DNA of 8,183 bases from an uncultured Spongiibacteraceae bacterium (GCA_946480345.1 CAMLJR010000130.1:1-8183); one strand, 5' to 3'; numbered from the stretch's first letter, positions 1 through 6,747 are shown. Translations and numbers: made by a program. Notes: a model not told the origin generated them from the sequence alone.

Positions 1-1
1 T

Positions 2-718
2 GCCCAGCATTTACAAAATCGCTATCGCGTCATTACCCCTGACATTCGTGGGCGCGGCTTTTCCGCTTACGATCCACAGTGGCGTAACTACCATCCCGCA
101 ACATACGTAAAGGATGCCTGGGCATTATTGGATAACTTGCATATCGATCGCTTCGCAATCGTCGGCACATCGCTCGGCGCGTTGATGGCAATGTTGATGG
201 CGGTCCAACAGCCGCAGCGCGTCGCCGGTATCGTGCTGAACGATGCCGGCCCCGAAATCGATCCGCGTGGCCTTGCACGCATTGCGCAATACGCCGGCAA
301 ACTGCCGCTCGTTAATTCCTGGAACGAAGCTGTCGATCAGGCAAAAGTAATTTACGGCGACGCACTTCCCGACTTGAACGATGCACAATGGCTGGCATAC
401 GCCAAAAAATATTTTCGCGAAAACGAAAGCGGTGTTCCTGTTCTCGACTCGGATCCGAATATCGGTCGCGCATTTCGCGAAGCGCCTACACCACCAACAC
501 AAGATTTATGGCAGGTTTACGCGCAGATACAGAACACGCCCATTCTGGTTTTGCGCGGAGCGACATCGGATATTTTGAGTGCCGAAACAGTATCAAGAAT
601 GAAGCAGGAAAAGCCGGCTCTGAGCATCGTCGAAGTTAAAAACCGCGGACACGCACCGTTGTTGAATGAGGCGGAGTGTGTCGCGGCAATCGATAAACTG
701 CTTTCTACATTGAAATAA
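2..718 (+). CDS. alpha/beta hydrolase, N-terminally truncated by the window edge
   Basis: The reading frame is open from base 2 to a TAA at 716-718, giving 238 visible residues; the true start lies off the left edge. The TTG at 128 is an internal codon, because homologous-looking sequence continues upstream of it (RYRVITPDIRGRGFS, near visible residues 7-21, the strand-loop region typical of these enzymes). The nucleophile elbow is GTSLG, with the likely catalytic Ser at visible residue 57 (170-172). The likely acid is Asp190 in ATSD (569-571) and the likely base is His217 in NRGHAP (650-652), so the triad is in canonical order. Full-length family members are usually 270-300 residues, so roughly 40-60 residues, including the oxyanion-loop HG region, should lie off-window. 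No substrate can be assigned; esterase, lactonase and C-C hydrolase activities all share this pattern. It is convergent with the DHH gene and does not belong to the minus-strand cluster. Confidence 0.9.
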   Translation, partial: AQHLQNRYRVITPDIRGRGFSAYDPQWRNYHPATYVKDAWALLDNLHIDRFAIVGTSLGALMAMLMAVQQPQRVAGIVLNDAGPEIDPRGLARIAQYAGKLPLVNSWNEAVDQAKVIYGDALPDLNDAQWLAYAKKYFRENESGVPVLDSDPNIGRAFREAPTPPTQDLWQVYAQIQNTPILVLRGATSDILSAETVSRMKQEKPALSIVEVKNRGHAPLLNEAECVAAIDKLLSTLK

Positions 719-740
719 ATTTCATAGATGCAGTACTAAT

Positions 741-1721
741 CTATACGGTGTAAAAAGCGGAGAACTGCTCGATAAAATCACCGAGCATTGCTTGTGGAAG
801 ATCATTGATACCCGCTGCTGCCGCTCGACCACCACCGGTAGGAAAACGACGGCACAATTCGTCGGCACCTGTTTTGCGGCGCAATGGTGCACGCACGCTG
901 ACCAAATAATTGCCATTACTTTTCTCGGTCAAAACGGCATGTGCGCGTTCCGGATATTGATTAGTCAGATCATTGCTGTATACGCCACTGACCCGGCGCG
1001 CCCAGGCCTGATTCGGCAAAATGAACACCGCAGTCGATGCCGTCGCGCGCTCCGGTTGAAGCGATGCAGCCGAATGCATATCATCGTTGTAACCATTTTC
1101 GAGCTTTTCAAATTGCTCGCGGCTATCGCGAATAAAATCGAGCGGATTCGAGTATGGGCTGAGCAATTTAAATAAATTCTCTGGCGAAAAATGCAGATCA
1201 GAAATATTTTCGCCGTAGCCGTTGTAGTTGATATAAGTGCCGAGATTCTCCATCGATTTCAACTCGGCATCGTTAACCGATAAGCTTTTTGCCGCCGCCA
1301 AAGCGCTGTTTTTCAAATTGTCGCCGAATGCGCCGACAACGGCCCATGCGCAGAATTGTCCTTTGAGATGGCCGTTGATAAGAAGACTGGTGCATACATC
1401 GGGCGCTTCGTTAATGATCGCCTGCATCTTGGGGCTCGTCGGAATATCACCGGCAAAATGGTGATCGACATAGAAAACCTCTGCGCCAGCTGCGAGCACG
1501 CGCTCAACGCCTTTGCGGTTTTTGTCCATCGATATATCGAGTACCGTAATTTTGTCGCCCGCGCCTGCTGACACCTTATCGACCAACTCGATATCGCGCT
1601 TAACGCCGGTAATCAATGTCGATTCGACAGGCTCCGCATTTCGCAATTGCACCAAGGCGCAGATGCCATCTGCGTCGCCGTTAAATACATCGATATAAGC
1701 CATTGTCGAGCTCGCTGTCAT
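741..1721 (-). CDS. DHH-family phosphoesterase (DHH-DHHA1), substrate unknown
   Basis: This 326-residue protein carries the metal-site motifs of the DHH phosphoesterase superfamily (RecJ, NrnA and PPX1 relatives). Motif I is NGDADG (Asp16, Asp18), motif II is LDISMD (Asp62), motif III is DHH (86-88), and a motif IV-like Asp134 lies in VGAFGD. Near the C terminus, GGGR followed by AAAAG (296-304) corresponds to the DHHA1 substrate-binding glycine motif, with Arg299 where GGGH is typical. Known relatives hydrolyse phosphodiester or phosphoanhydride bonds, such as short oligonucleotides, cyclic dinucleotides or polyphosphate; which applies here cannot be read from sequence. There is no signal peptide or membrane segment, so it is probably cytoplasmic. 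The start is uncertain: ATG at 1721 has no clear Shine-Dalgarno site, while ATG at 1703 (Met7) sits just before motif I with a weak GCGAG upstream. It is probably monocistronic, since a terminator separates it from the gene upstream. No convincing promoter was found. Confidence 0.9.
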   Translation of the reverse strand: MTASSTMAYIDVFNGDADGICALVQLRNAEPVESTLITGVKRDIELVDKVSAGAGDKITVLDISMDKNRKGVERVLAAGAEVFYVDHHFAGDIPTSPKMQAIINEAPDVCTSLLINGHLKGQFCAWAVVGAFGDNLKNSALAAAKSLSVNDAELKSMENLGTYINYNGYGENISDLHFSPENLFKLLSPYSNPLDFIRDSREQFEKLENGYNDDMHSAASLQPERATASTAVFILPNQAWARRVSGVYSNDLTNQYPERAHAVLTEKSNGNYLVSVRAPLRRKTGADELCRRFPTGGGRAAAAGINDLPQAMLGDFIEQFSAFYTV

Positions 1722-1813
1722 GAGTGGCGGGAGTTGCCGAAGTCTACCATTCGCCCGCTAATGTCCCATCGTTTATCTGGATGAGCTAACGGTTTTAGGA
1801 AATGGATATCCAA

Positions 1814-1842
1814 TAAAAAGGCCGCATCAAGCGGCCTTTTTA
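1814..1842 (-). terminator. intrinsic terminator of the helix-hairpin-helix gene, symmetric in both directions
   Basis: AAAAAGGCCGC (1815-1825) and GCGGCCTTTTT (1831-1841) form a perfect 11-bp stem with the 5-base loop 1826-1830. The T/A pair at 1814/1842 adds a twelfth pair. Read on the minus strand this is a GC-rich stem followed by a run of five U, placed 18 bases after the stop codon of the helix-hairpin-helix gene. A-tracts on one side and T-tracts on the other mean it could also stop plus-strand transcription. It ends the cluster before the DHH gene. Confidence 0.9.
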
Positions 1843-1859
1843 AAACAATTACGTTCGCT

Positions 1860-2156
1860 TTATTTCACTACGATGCGATCGCGATTGTCCTGTACCAATT
1901 TATCGCCGATCCCCTTCACTTCAGACAGCTGCTCGGCCGATTTGAATGGCCCATGCTCTTTGCGATAGGCAACGATAGCTTGGGCTTTCGATTGACCAAC
2001 ACCTTTGAGGCCCTCCGCCAAAACCGATGCGTCGGCGGTGTTAATGTTGACCGGCTTCGCGGCCGCCTGAGCTTCGGCTGCACACCAAGCAGGGAGTGTG
2101 ACGGAGGCTAATGAGAGTGCGAGAAAAACATTGCGAACAGCAGTTTTAAATTCCAT
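1860..2156 (-). CDS. secreted ComEA-like helix-hairpin-helix DNA-binding protein
   Basis: This 98-residue protein has an N-terminal signal peptide: a basic start (Lys4, Arg8), a hydrophobic core at about 10-23, and Ala-rich candidate cleavage sites at about 26-33. The mature part is almost entirely a tandem helix-hairpin-helix domain beginning PVNINTAD (35-42). The two hairpins are LKGVGQSKA (50-58) and VKGIGDKL (80-87). This is the ComEA family architecture. ComEA proteins bind double-stranded DNA non-specifically, and in Gram-negative competence they act in the periplasm to ratchet incoming DNA. Here there is no membrane anchor beyond the signal peptide, as in the short Gram-negative forms. 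TTGGAG ending 8 bases before the ATG supports the start. It lies 82 bases after pyrF and is followed by a strong terminator. No other competence gene is nearby, so a role in DNA uptake is inferred from family only. The name comEA is withheld because such short proteins are often not shown to act in competence. Confidence 0.9.
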   Translation of the reverse strand: MEFKTAVRNVFLALSLASVTLPAWCAAEAQAAAKPVNINTADASVLAEGLKGVGQSKAQAIVAYRKEHGPFKSAEQLSEVKGIGDKLVQDNRDRIVVK

Positions 2157-2196
2157 GTCGTTTTCTCCAAGAGTCGACGGTTAGTTGGCTTCCTTT

Positions 2197-2213
2197 GCCG
2201 CACATCCTGCGGC
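2197..2213 (-). repeat. inverted repeat between pyrF and the helix-hairpin-helix gene
   Basis: GCCGCA (2197-2202) and TGCGGC (2208-2213) form a perfect 6-bp GC-rich stem with a 5-base loop, 25 bases beyond the pyrF stop codon. On the minus strand it is followed by AAAGGAAG rather than a U-run, so it is not a canonical intrinsic terminator. It could protect the pyrF message end or partly attenuate transcription into the next gene. I see no recognisable promoter in the rest of this 82-base gap. Confidence 0.4.
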
Positions 2214-2238
2214 GCGCGTAAATTACCGCAGCGAAAAC

Positions 2239-2946
2239 TTAGACTGCAATACCGATTTCGCTCGCAATGTTACGCAGCGCACATAATGGATCGTCACTGC
2301 GCGTGATGGGTCTCCCAATCACCAGATAATCGCTGCCGGCCGCAAGAGCATCGGCCGGTGTAGCGATGCGCGACTGGTCGTTTACATCGGCACCGGCCGG
2401 ACGAATTCCGGGGGTGACCAAGGCGAAAGGTCGCCCCAATTCGTTGCGGAGCATGGTCGTTTCCTGCGCCGAACAGACGACGCCGTCCATGCCGCACTCA
2501 TGCGCCAACTTCGCAAGACGCAACACCTGAGTCGCCGGGCTAACATCGAGACCAATGGTATGTAACTGCTCCGAGTCCATACTCGTCAGTACTGTCACGG
2601 CTATGAGCAGTGGCGCATCGCTACCGAATGGAGTCAGCGCAGCGCGGGCTGCTGTCATCATTTTTGCGCCGCCGCTCGCGTGCACGTTGACCATCCAGAC
2701 ACCGAGTTCTGCCGCAGCCGCTACCGCAGCGGCGGTGGTGTTAGGAATATCGTGAAATTTTAAATCGAGGAATACATCGAACCCACGTTGCACCAATGCT
2801 TTTACTAAATCGGGGCCTGCGCGCGTGAATAATTCCTTACCTATTTTGACGCGACACAACGAAGGATCGAGTTGGTCGGCCATCGCCTCTGCATCAGCGC
2901 GATCAGAATAATCGAGTGCAACGATGATTGATGAGCTGATAGACAT
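2239..2946 (-). CDS. pyrF: orotidine 5'-phosphate decarboxylase
   Basis: This enzyme catalyses the last step of de novo UMP synthesis, decarboxylating OMP to UMP in the cytoplasm. The 235 residues match the usual length of the bacterial group I enzyme. The substrate-site Asp12 (VALDY) and Lys34 (VKIGKELF) are present. The catalytic signature [10 protein letters not shown] spans 61-70, with the Asp61-Lys63-Asp66 charge network intact. The phosphate-binding segments VTPGIRP and VIGRPIT (Arg212) are also present. The ATG directly abuts the lapB TGA, and AAGGAG (2952-2957) inside the lapB end lies 5 bases upstream, so translation is probably coupled to lapB. The order lapA-lapB-pyrF also occurs in E. 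coli, which supports the assignment. No pyrimidine-responsive attenuator is visible upstream; there is no room for one. Confidence 0.98.
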   Translation of the reverse strand: MSISSSIIVALDYSDRADAEAMADQLDPSLCRVKIGKELFTRAGPDLVKALVQRGFDVFLDLKFHDIPNTTAAAVAAAAELGVWMVNVHASGGAKMMTAARAALTPFGSDAPLLIAVTVLTSMDSEQLHTIGLDVSPATQVLRLAKLAHECGMDGVVCSAQETTMLRNELGRPFALVTPGIRPAGADVNDQSRIATPADALAAGSDYLVIGRPITRSDDPLCALRNIASEIGIAV

Positions 2947-4176
2947 TCATTCTCCTTCGCCGCCGACAATGGGCTGCAATGTATTCCAATGTTTGCAACG
3001 CGGACACGACCAGTGCAATTGGCGCCCTGAAAATCCGCAATGAGTGCACTGATAAGCGGGCTTACCCGCTAGCAATTTTTGCAGTACGCCACGGAGCATT
3101 TCATCCAACTGGTCCTGGGCGGCTGGGGATGCTTCTGCGTTGGTACTCGAAATTTCTGCGCGGCTTTTCAACGACAGCCAATACGCGACGCCGCGCAATG
3201 TCGGACGCGCACGAATTTGTTCCGCAAGAAAACATTCCGCTGCGGCGTGACCATCGCGATGCGCGATTTCTTCGCCAATCGCCAATATGAGCCGCGTCGA
3301 CGCGAATTGCGCAAGCTGTTCGCGCAGATAATCCGTCAGCTGCTCACGAATTCCCATTGCGTCATAGCATGCGCGCAGCGTATCGATTGCCTCAGGCAAC
3401 AACGCTGGATTCTGCGCAGGTATCCGATGCAATGCGTCGATAGCGGTCTGAAATTGGCCGGAGCGATATTCCAACATGCCTTCGAGCAACGAGGCGCGTA
3501 CACATTTTGGATCGCGTATCAACGCCTGTTGCAGATGAGCACGCGCGGCGTCGAATTCGTTTTTATCCAGACCATTTTGCGCGAGCTCACAATGAAAATG
3601 CGCTATCGCGGCATCGAGTATCGGATCCGGATCGGGCGAACTTAAAAATAAATTGCGACGCGGCATTAGACGCGTTGCCGTTTCGATGGCTTTGGTCCAA
3701 TCGCGTTCGGACTGATAAATTTCCACGAGATGACGCAAGCTTATCGCGCGTAACTCTTCGGAACTTTGAACCAGATCGAGCAGTAGACGCTCGGCACGAT
3801 CATAGAGGCCCGCACTGATGTAATCGTGCGCCAATTCGAGATTGGCTCGTTGTAACTGCAAGGGAGGTAAATTGGGTCGTGCCAGTAAATTTTGGTGGAT
3901 GCGTATCGCTTGCTCAACATCGCCGTTACGTCGCATCAGATTACCCAACGCAAGATGGGTTTCGAAGGTTTCTTTATTGACTTCGAGCGTTTGAATAAAC
4001 GCATCGATAGCCTCGTCAGGCCGATCGTTCAGCAGATAATTAAGCCCGCGAAAATATTGACGATAGGCTGCTGTCGCGCCGCCTGGAAGAGCGGATGCGC
4101 CACCCGCGAAACGACCGAGTAGCCAACCGCATGCGATGGCAGTGAAAACCAGTAGGAAGAGCCAGAACATTGTCAT
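2947..4176 (-). CDS. lapB: LPS assembly protein LapB (TPR and zinc-ribbon inner-membrane protein)
   Basis: LapB (YciM) is an inner-membrane-anchored adaptor of lipopolysaccharide assembly. In E. coli it promotes FtsH-dependent degradation of LpxC and so sets LPS output. The 409 residues are slightly longer than the E. coli protein (389). A single N-terminal membrane helix spans about 3-22. A long array of TPR-type helical pairs follows, for example RQYFRGLNYLLNDRPDEA near 39-56 and repeats from there to about residue 340. The C-terminal rubredoxin-like zinc ribbon has four Cys at 377, 380, 391 and 394 (CTHC and CPRC). The ATG overlaps the lapA TGA by four bases (ATGA, 4173-4176) and has no Shine-Dalgarno site of its own, so translation is probably coupled to lapA. 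A second ATG two codons later is less likely because it breaks that overlap. All key features are intact. Confidence 0.96.
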   Translation of the reverse strand: MTMFWLFLLVFTAIACGWLLGRFAGGASALPGGATAAYRQYFRGLNYLLNDRPDEAIDAFIQTLEVNKETFETHLALGNLMRRNGDVEQAIRIHQNLLARPNLPPLQLQRANLELAHDYISAGLYDRAERLLLDLVQSSEELRAISLRHLVEIYQSERDWTKAIETATRLMPRRNLFLSSPDPDPILDAAIAHFHCELAQNGLDKNEFDAARAHLQQALIRDPKCVRASLLEGMLEYRSGQFQTAIDALHRIPAQNPALLPEAIDTLRACYDAMGIREQLTDYLREQLAQFASTRLILAIGEEIAHRDGHAAAECFLAEQIRARPTLRGVAYWLSLKSRAEISSTNAEASPAAQDQLDEMLRGVLQKLLAGKPAYQCTHCGFSGRQLHWSCPRCKHWNTLQPIVGGEGE

Positions 4177-4493
4177 GTCAGGATCGCAGCGCCGCTTCTT
4201 TCAACTCGCTCAGCTTTCAGCTCGGTCAATTCTCTTTCACATTGCTCAAGCCGGCGTCGCAATCGATAGCGATGCGCTTGTAATCGAAGCAATGCGACGC
4301 TGCTCGCAAGCATTCCGGCAAAACCGCCGAGCGCAAAAGCAGCCAATAACCAGACAGCCAGCGGACGATCACGCAACTGCAACGCTAATAAATCGAGCGG
4401 CACGCTTTGCGCGTTCTGCAGAGAAAACAGCAAACCGAAAATCAGCACCAATAACAGCAACAACGCTATCAGCGCGCGAGTCAGCCAACGCAT
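4173..4493 (-). CDS. lapA: LPS assembly protein LapA (DUF1049 membrane protein)
   Basis: This 106-residue protein has the LapA (YciS, DUF1049) layout. The first membrane helix spans about 6-24 and ends in the family motif FSLQNAQSVPLDLL (23-36). A second membrane helix spans about 45-68, and a basic, heptad-like cytoplasmic tail follows (about 70-98, rich in Arg, Leu and Glu) that is predicted to form a coiled coil. In E. coli LapA works with LapB in LPS assembly at the inner membrane; its own biochemical role is poorly defined. GAGGTG (4498-4503) lies 4 bases before the ATG and sets the start. The gene begins only 26 bases past the U-tract of the ihfB terminator, so where its transcript starts is unclear. 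Confidence 0.93.
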   Translation of the reverse strand: MRWLTRALIALLLLLVLIFGLLFSLQNAQSVPLDLLALQLRDRPLAVWLLAAFALGGFAGMLASSVALLRLQAHRYRLRRRLEQCERELTELKAERVERSGAAILT

Positions 4494-4519
4494 TGATCAC
4501 CTCATTCGGAAGTTTTAAC

Positions 4520-4554
4520 AAAAAAAAACGGCATGATCGATGATCATACCGTTT
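4520..4554 (-). terminator. intrinsic terminator after ihfB
   Basis: On the minus strand a 13-bp stem (arms 4542-4554 and 4526-4538, loop 4539-4541) is followed by a run of U encoded by the nine A at 4520-4528; the A at 4526-4528 belong to the stem arm as well. The single non-Watson-Crick position (4532/4548) is a G-U wobble in minus-strand RNA but a C-A mismatch in plus-strand RNA. The structure therefore favours termination of leftward transcription coming from rpsA-ihfB. It starts 25 bases after the ihfB stop codon. Confidence 0.92.
4543..4548 (-). promoter_or_regulatory. possible -10 hexamer inside the ihfB terminator stem
   Basis: Read on the minus strand this is TATGAT, one mismatch from TATAAT. 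It lies within the first arm of the terminator stem, about 50 bases upstream of the lapA ATG. No good -35 hexamer is found at 16-18 bases; the nearest (GGTGAA) is poor. It is listed because lapA needs a promoter or read-through and there is little other space for one. The match alone is weak evidence. Confidence 0.2.
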
Positions 4555-4578
4555 CTTAGTCCGGATTCACCGCAGCAC

Positions 4579-4875
4579 TCAATGATGATCCTGAATGCTA
4601 AGGTTTACCCGCTCACGCATTTCCTTACCCGGCTTGAAATGCGGTACGTATTTACCCGCAAGTTCTACCGTATCACCGGTCTTGGGATTACGCCCCTGAC
4701 GCGGCTCGCGATAGTGCAGTGAAAAACTGCCGAAACCGCGGATTTCGATTCGCTCGCCCGTCGCCAACGTTTGCGACATGTGCTCAAGGATCGCCTTAAC
4801 CGCAAGCTCAATATCCTTGATAGACAATTGCGGCTGCTTGGCGGCAATACGTTCGATCAATTCGGATTTAGTCAT
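4579..4875 (-). CDS. ihfB: integration host factor beta subunit
   Basis: IHF-beta pairs with IHF-alpha to bind and sharply bend DNA at specific sites, acting in nucleoid organisation, transcription, replication and recombination. The 98 residues begin [10 protein letters not shown], the usual N terminus. GFGSF (47-51) leads into the beta arm, and RNPKTG (62-67) carries Pro64, the residue that intercalates between base pairs. Arg46, important in the E. coli beta subunit, is conserved. The ATG at 4875 is chosen over an in-frame start at 4914 because AGGGG (4882-4886) sits 6 bases upstream and because the product then matches the family N terminus; the longer form would add 13 unrelated residues. 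ihfB directly follows rpsA, as in E. coli and Pseudomonas, and ends in a strong terminator. HU-beta is a close relative, but the rpsA neighbour and the N terminus favour IHF-beta. Confidence 0.97.
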   Translation of the reverse strand: MTKSELIERIAAKQPQLSIKDIELAVKAILEHMSQTLATGERIEIRGFGSFSLHYREPRQGRNPKTGDTVELAGKYVPHFKPGKEMRERVNLSIQDHH

Positions 4876-4918
4876 TTCGTTCCCCTGCCCTTTTTTTGCC
4901 AGCAGCAGAGTCACTGCA

Positions 4919-4951
4919 TCGGCGAACTGAAATAGCTAAGCAGCTCGCCGA
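4919..4951 (-). repeat. inverted repeat in the rpsA-ihfB spacer
   Basis: TCGGCGA (4919-4925) and TCGCCGA (4945-4951) form a perfect 7-bp stem enclosing 19 bases. Inside it, AGCT (4934-4937) and AGCT (4942-4945) can make a smaller competing hairpin. It lies in the 87-base gap between rpsA and ihfB. No U-run follows on the minus strand, so it is not a simple terminator. It could be an RNA processing site, a message-stabilising hairpin or part of the ihfB leader. Confidence 0.45.
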
Positions 4952-4962
4952 CGCGTTATGAC

Positions 4963-6642
4963 TTACTCCTGGTTTTGCATTTGCGCTTTGATCAAATCAC
5001 CGATCGTCGCGGGAGCCGATTGTTCGGTTTCCTGCTCACGGTGCGCACGCACCGCTTCTTTTTCGTCATCGATGTCCTTGGCTTTGACGGACAGAGCGAT
5101 CACACGATTTTTACGATCAACACTGATGATTTTGACTTCGATGCTATCGCCAACTTTCAGCGCATTGCGTGCATCTTCTACTTTATCGCGGCTGATTTCG
5201 GAGGCCTTCAACGTACCCTCGATTTCAGGCGCCAGCGTAATGATAGCAGCTTTGGCATCGACTTCTTTGATGACGCCATTCACGATCGAGCCTTTGTCGT
5301 TAGTGCCGACATAGCTGGTGAACGGATCCTGCTCGAGTTGCTTGATACCCAGCGAAATACGCTCGCGCTCTGGATCGATCGACAGAATAACGGTTTCGAT
5401 CTCATCGCCTTTCTTGAATTTACGCACGGCTTCTTCGCCAGCTTCGTTCCAAGAAATATCGGACAAATGAACGAGACCATCGATGTTGCCATCGAGACCG
5501 ATGAAGATACCGAAGTCGGTGATCGACTTGATGCCGCCGGAAATCTTATCGCCTTTGCTGAAGCGGCGACCGAATGCATCCCACGGATTTTCCTGGCACT
5601 GTTTGATGCCGAGGGAAATACGACGACGTTCTTCATCGATATCGAGAACCATCACATCGACTTCATCGCCCACTTGAACAACTTTGGACGGATGAATGTT
5701 CTTGTTGGTCCAATCCATTTCGGACACGTGCACCAAACCTTCAACGCCTTCTTCGAGCTCAGCGAAGCAGCCGTAGTCGGTGAGATTGGTGACTTTCGCG
5801 CGAACGCGAGTGCCTTCTGGATAGCGACGGGTGATTTCGACCCACGGATCGGCGCCAAGTTGTTTCAGGCCGAGCGATACGCGGTTGCGCTCGCGATCGA
5901 ACTTGAGAATCTTGACGTCGATTTCATCGCCAACATTGACGATTTCGCTCGGATGCTTGATGCGCTTCCACGCCATATCGGTAATGTGCAACAGACCATC
6001 GACGCCACCGAGATCGACGAATGCGCCGTAGTCGGTGAGGTTCTTGACTATACCTTTGACTGCCATGCCTTCCTGCAACGCACCGAGCAGTTGCTCGCGC
6101 TCTGCACTGTTCGCTTGCTCAAGCACCGCGCGACGCGAAACGACAACGTTGTTGCGTTTCTGATCGAGCTTGATGACTTTGAATTCGAGTTCTTTGCCTT
6201 CCAGATGCAGCGTATCGCGCACCGGACGCACATCGACCAACGAACCCGGCAGGAACGCACGGATGGTGTTGATGTCGACGGTGAAACCACCTTTGACCTT
6301 GCCGTTGATAACGCCTTTGACCACGGCTTCTTGTTCGCAGGCTTTTTCCAGATCTTTCCAGGCTTCGGCGCGCTTTGCTTTTTCGCGTGACAGGCGGGTT
6401 TCGCCCCAACCATCTTCGACTGCTTCCAGCGCGACTTGAACTTCGTCGCCGATTTCCAGCTTCAGTTCGCCTTTTTCATTTTCGAACTGGCTGCGCGGAA
6501 TAACGCCTTCGGATTTCAGACCGGCATGAACGGTAACCCAGTCATCATCAATGTCGATTACTACACCGGTAACGATCGAACCGGGATGCATATCGATGGT
6601 TTTTAAACTTTCTTCAAATAACTCAGCAAAGCTTTCGCTCAT
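4963..6642 (-). CDS. rpsA: 30S ribosomal protein S1
   Basis: S1 is the large RNA-binding protein of the small subunit that recruits and unfolds mRNA leaders during initiation. This 559-residue copy has the six-repeat proteobacterial form: S1/OB-fold repeats at about 21-87, 105-171, 192-260, 277-347, 364-434 and 451-520. The first two are the divergent ribosome-binding type. Repeats 3 and 4 are the clearest RNA-binding copies, with NLTDYGAF (201-208) and NLTDYGCF (287-294). The E. coli protein is 557 residues and also begins with ESFA after the second residue. The ATG at 6642 is preferred over a GTG at 6651 because AGGTGA (6648-6653) lies 5 bases upstream of it and overlaps the GTG. The acidic, Gln-rich tail ends in MQNQE. 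TTA, CTA and TCA codons are scarce, as expected for a highly expressed gene. S1 commonly represses its own translation by binding its leader. Confidence 0.98.
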   Translation of the reverse strand: MSESFAELFEESLKTIDMHPGSIVTGVVIDIDDDWVTVHAGLKSEGVIPRSQFENEKGELKLEIGDEVQVALEAVEDGWGETRLSREKAKRAEAWKDLEKACEQEAVVKGVINGKVKGGFTVDINTIRAFLPGSLVDVRPVRDTLHLEGKELEFKVIKLDQKRNNVVVSRRAVLEQANSAEREQLLGALQEGMAVKGIVKNLTDYGAFVDLGGVDGLLHITDMAWKRIKHPSEIVNVGDEIDVKILKFDRERNRVSLGLKQLGADPWVEITRRYPEGTRVRAKVTNLTDYGCFAELEEGVEGLVHVSEMDWTNKNIHPSKVVQVGDEVDVMVLDIDEERRRISLGIKQCQENPWDAFGRRFSKGDKISGGIKSITDFGIFIGLDGNIDGLVHLSDISWNEAGEEAVRKFKKGDEIETVILSIDPERERISLGIKQLEQDPFTSYVGTNDKGSIVNGVIKEVDAKAAIITLAPEIEGTLKASEISRDKVEDARNALKVGDSIEVKIISVDRKNRVIALSVKAKDIDDEKEAVRAHREQETEQSAPATIGDLIKAQMQNQE

Positions 6643-6659
6643 AACACTCACCTAGAAAT

Positions 6660-6735
6660 GGAACATTACTGTTCCTCCCACACGACCAGCTCATGTGGGT
6701 CTTATTGATTAACCGATCGGCTGCGACAGCTGGTT
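6660..6735 (-). promoter_or_regulatory. hairpin-rich rpsA leader, candidate S1 autoregulatory region
   Basis: The gap between cmk and rpsA holds two clear inverted repeats and one weaker one. The nearest to the start is GGAACA/TGTTCC (6660-6665 and 6670-6675), a perfect 6-bp stem with a 4-base loop, 6 bases upstream of the Shine-Dalgarno site. Next is CCCACA/TGTGGG (6677-6682 and 6694-6699), 6 bp with an 11-base loop. A weaker irregular stem combines AACC/GGTT (6711-6714, 6732-6735) with GCTG/CAGC (6720-6723, 6727-6730). Known from E. coli and relatives: the rpsA leader folds into a series of hairpins with AU-rich spacers that drives efficient initiation and is repressed by free S1. Correspondence here is inferred from position and number of hairpins, not from alignment. 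The Shine-Dalgarno site here looks better than the degenerate one in E. coli. Confidence 0.5.
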
Positions 6736-6747
6736 TTTCGAAGTCGA

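Noticed and set aside
724..744. ATAGAT/ATCTAT inverted repeat between the convergent genes as a bidirectional terminator
   Set aside because: The stem is only 6 AT-rich pairs with a 9-base loop and no U-run on either side, so it is too weak to call.
1803..1812. Perfect 10-base palindrome TGGATATCCA next to the terminator before the DHH gene
   Set aside because: Short palindromes of this size are common by chance, there is no second copy in the window, and no adjacent promoter is recognisable.
3079..3645. A 188-codon plus-strand open frame opposite lapB
   Set aside because: It shows no domain or credible start signal, and it lies wholly within lapB, whose TPR and zinc-ribbon features are unmistakable.
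4876..4914. Longer ihfB start at 4914
   Set aside because: It adds 13 residues foreign to the family and has no good Shine-Dalgarno site; the start at 4875 has AGGGG 6 bases upstream.
4975..6390. A 471-codon open frame on the plus strand, antisense to rpsA
   Set aside because: It is codon-aligned with rpsA on the other strand, so its stops could only arise opposite TTA, CTA or TCA codons, which a highly expressed S1 gene avoids. Its translation has no recognisable domain, whereas rpsA shows six clear S1 repeats.
6643..6651. GTG start of rpsA at 6651
   Set aside because: The Shine-Dalgarno site AGGTGA overlaps this codon and is correctly spaced for the ATG at 6642 instead.
6711..6739. Plus-strand terminator-like hairpin followed by TTTTT
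   Set aside because: No plus-strand gene ends here. The stem is short and interrupted, and the same bases fit better as a weak part of the minus-strand rpsA leader.
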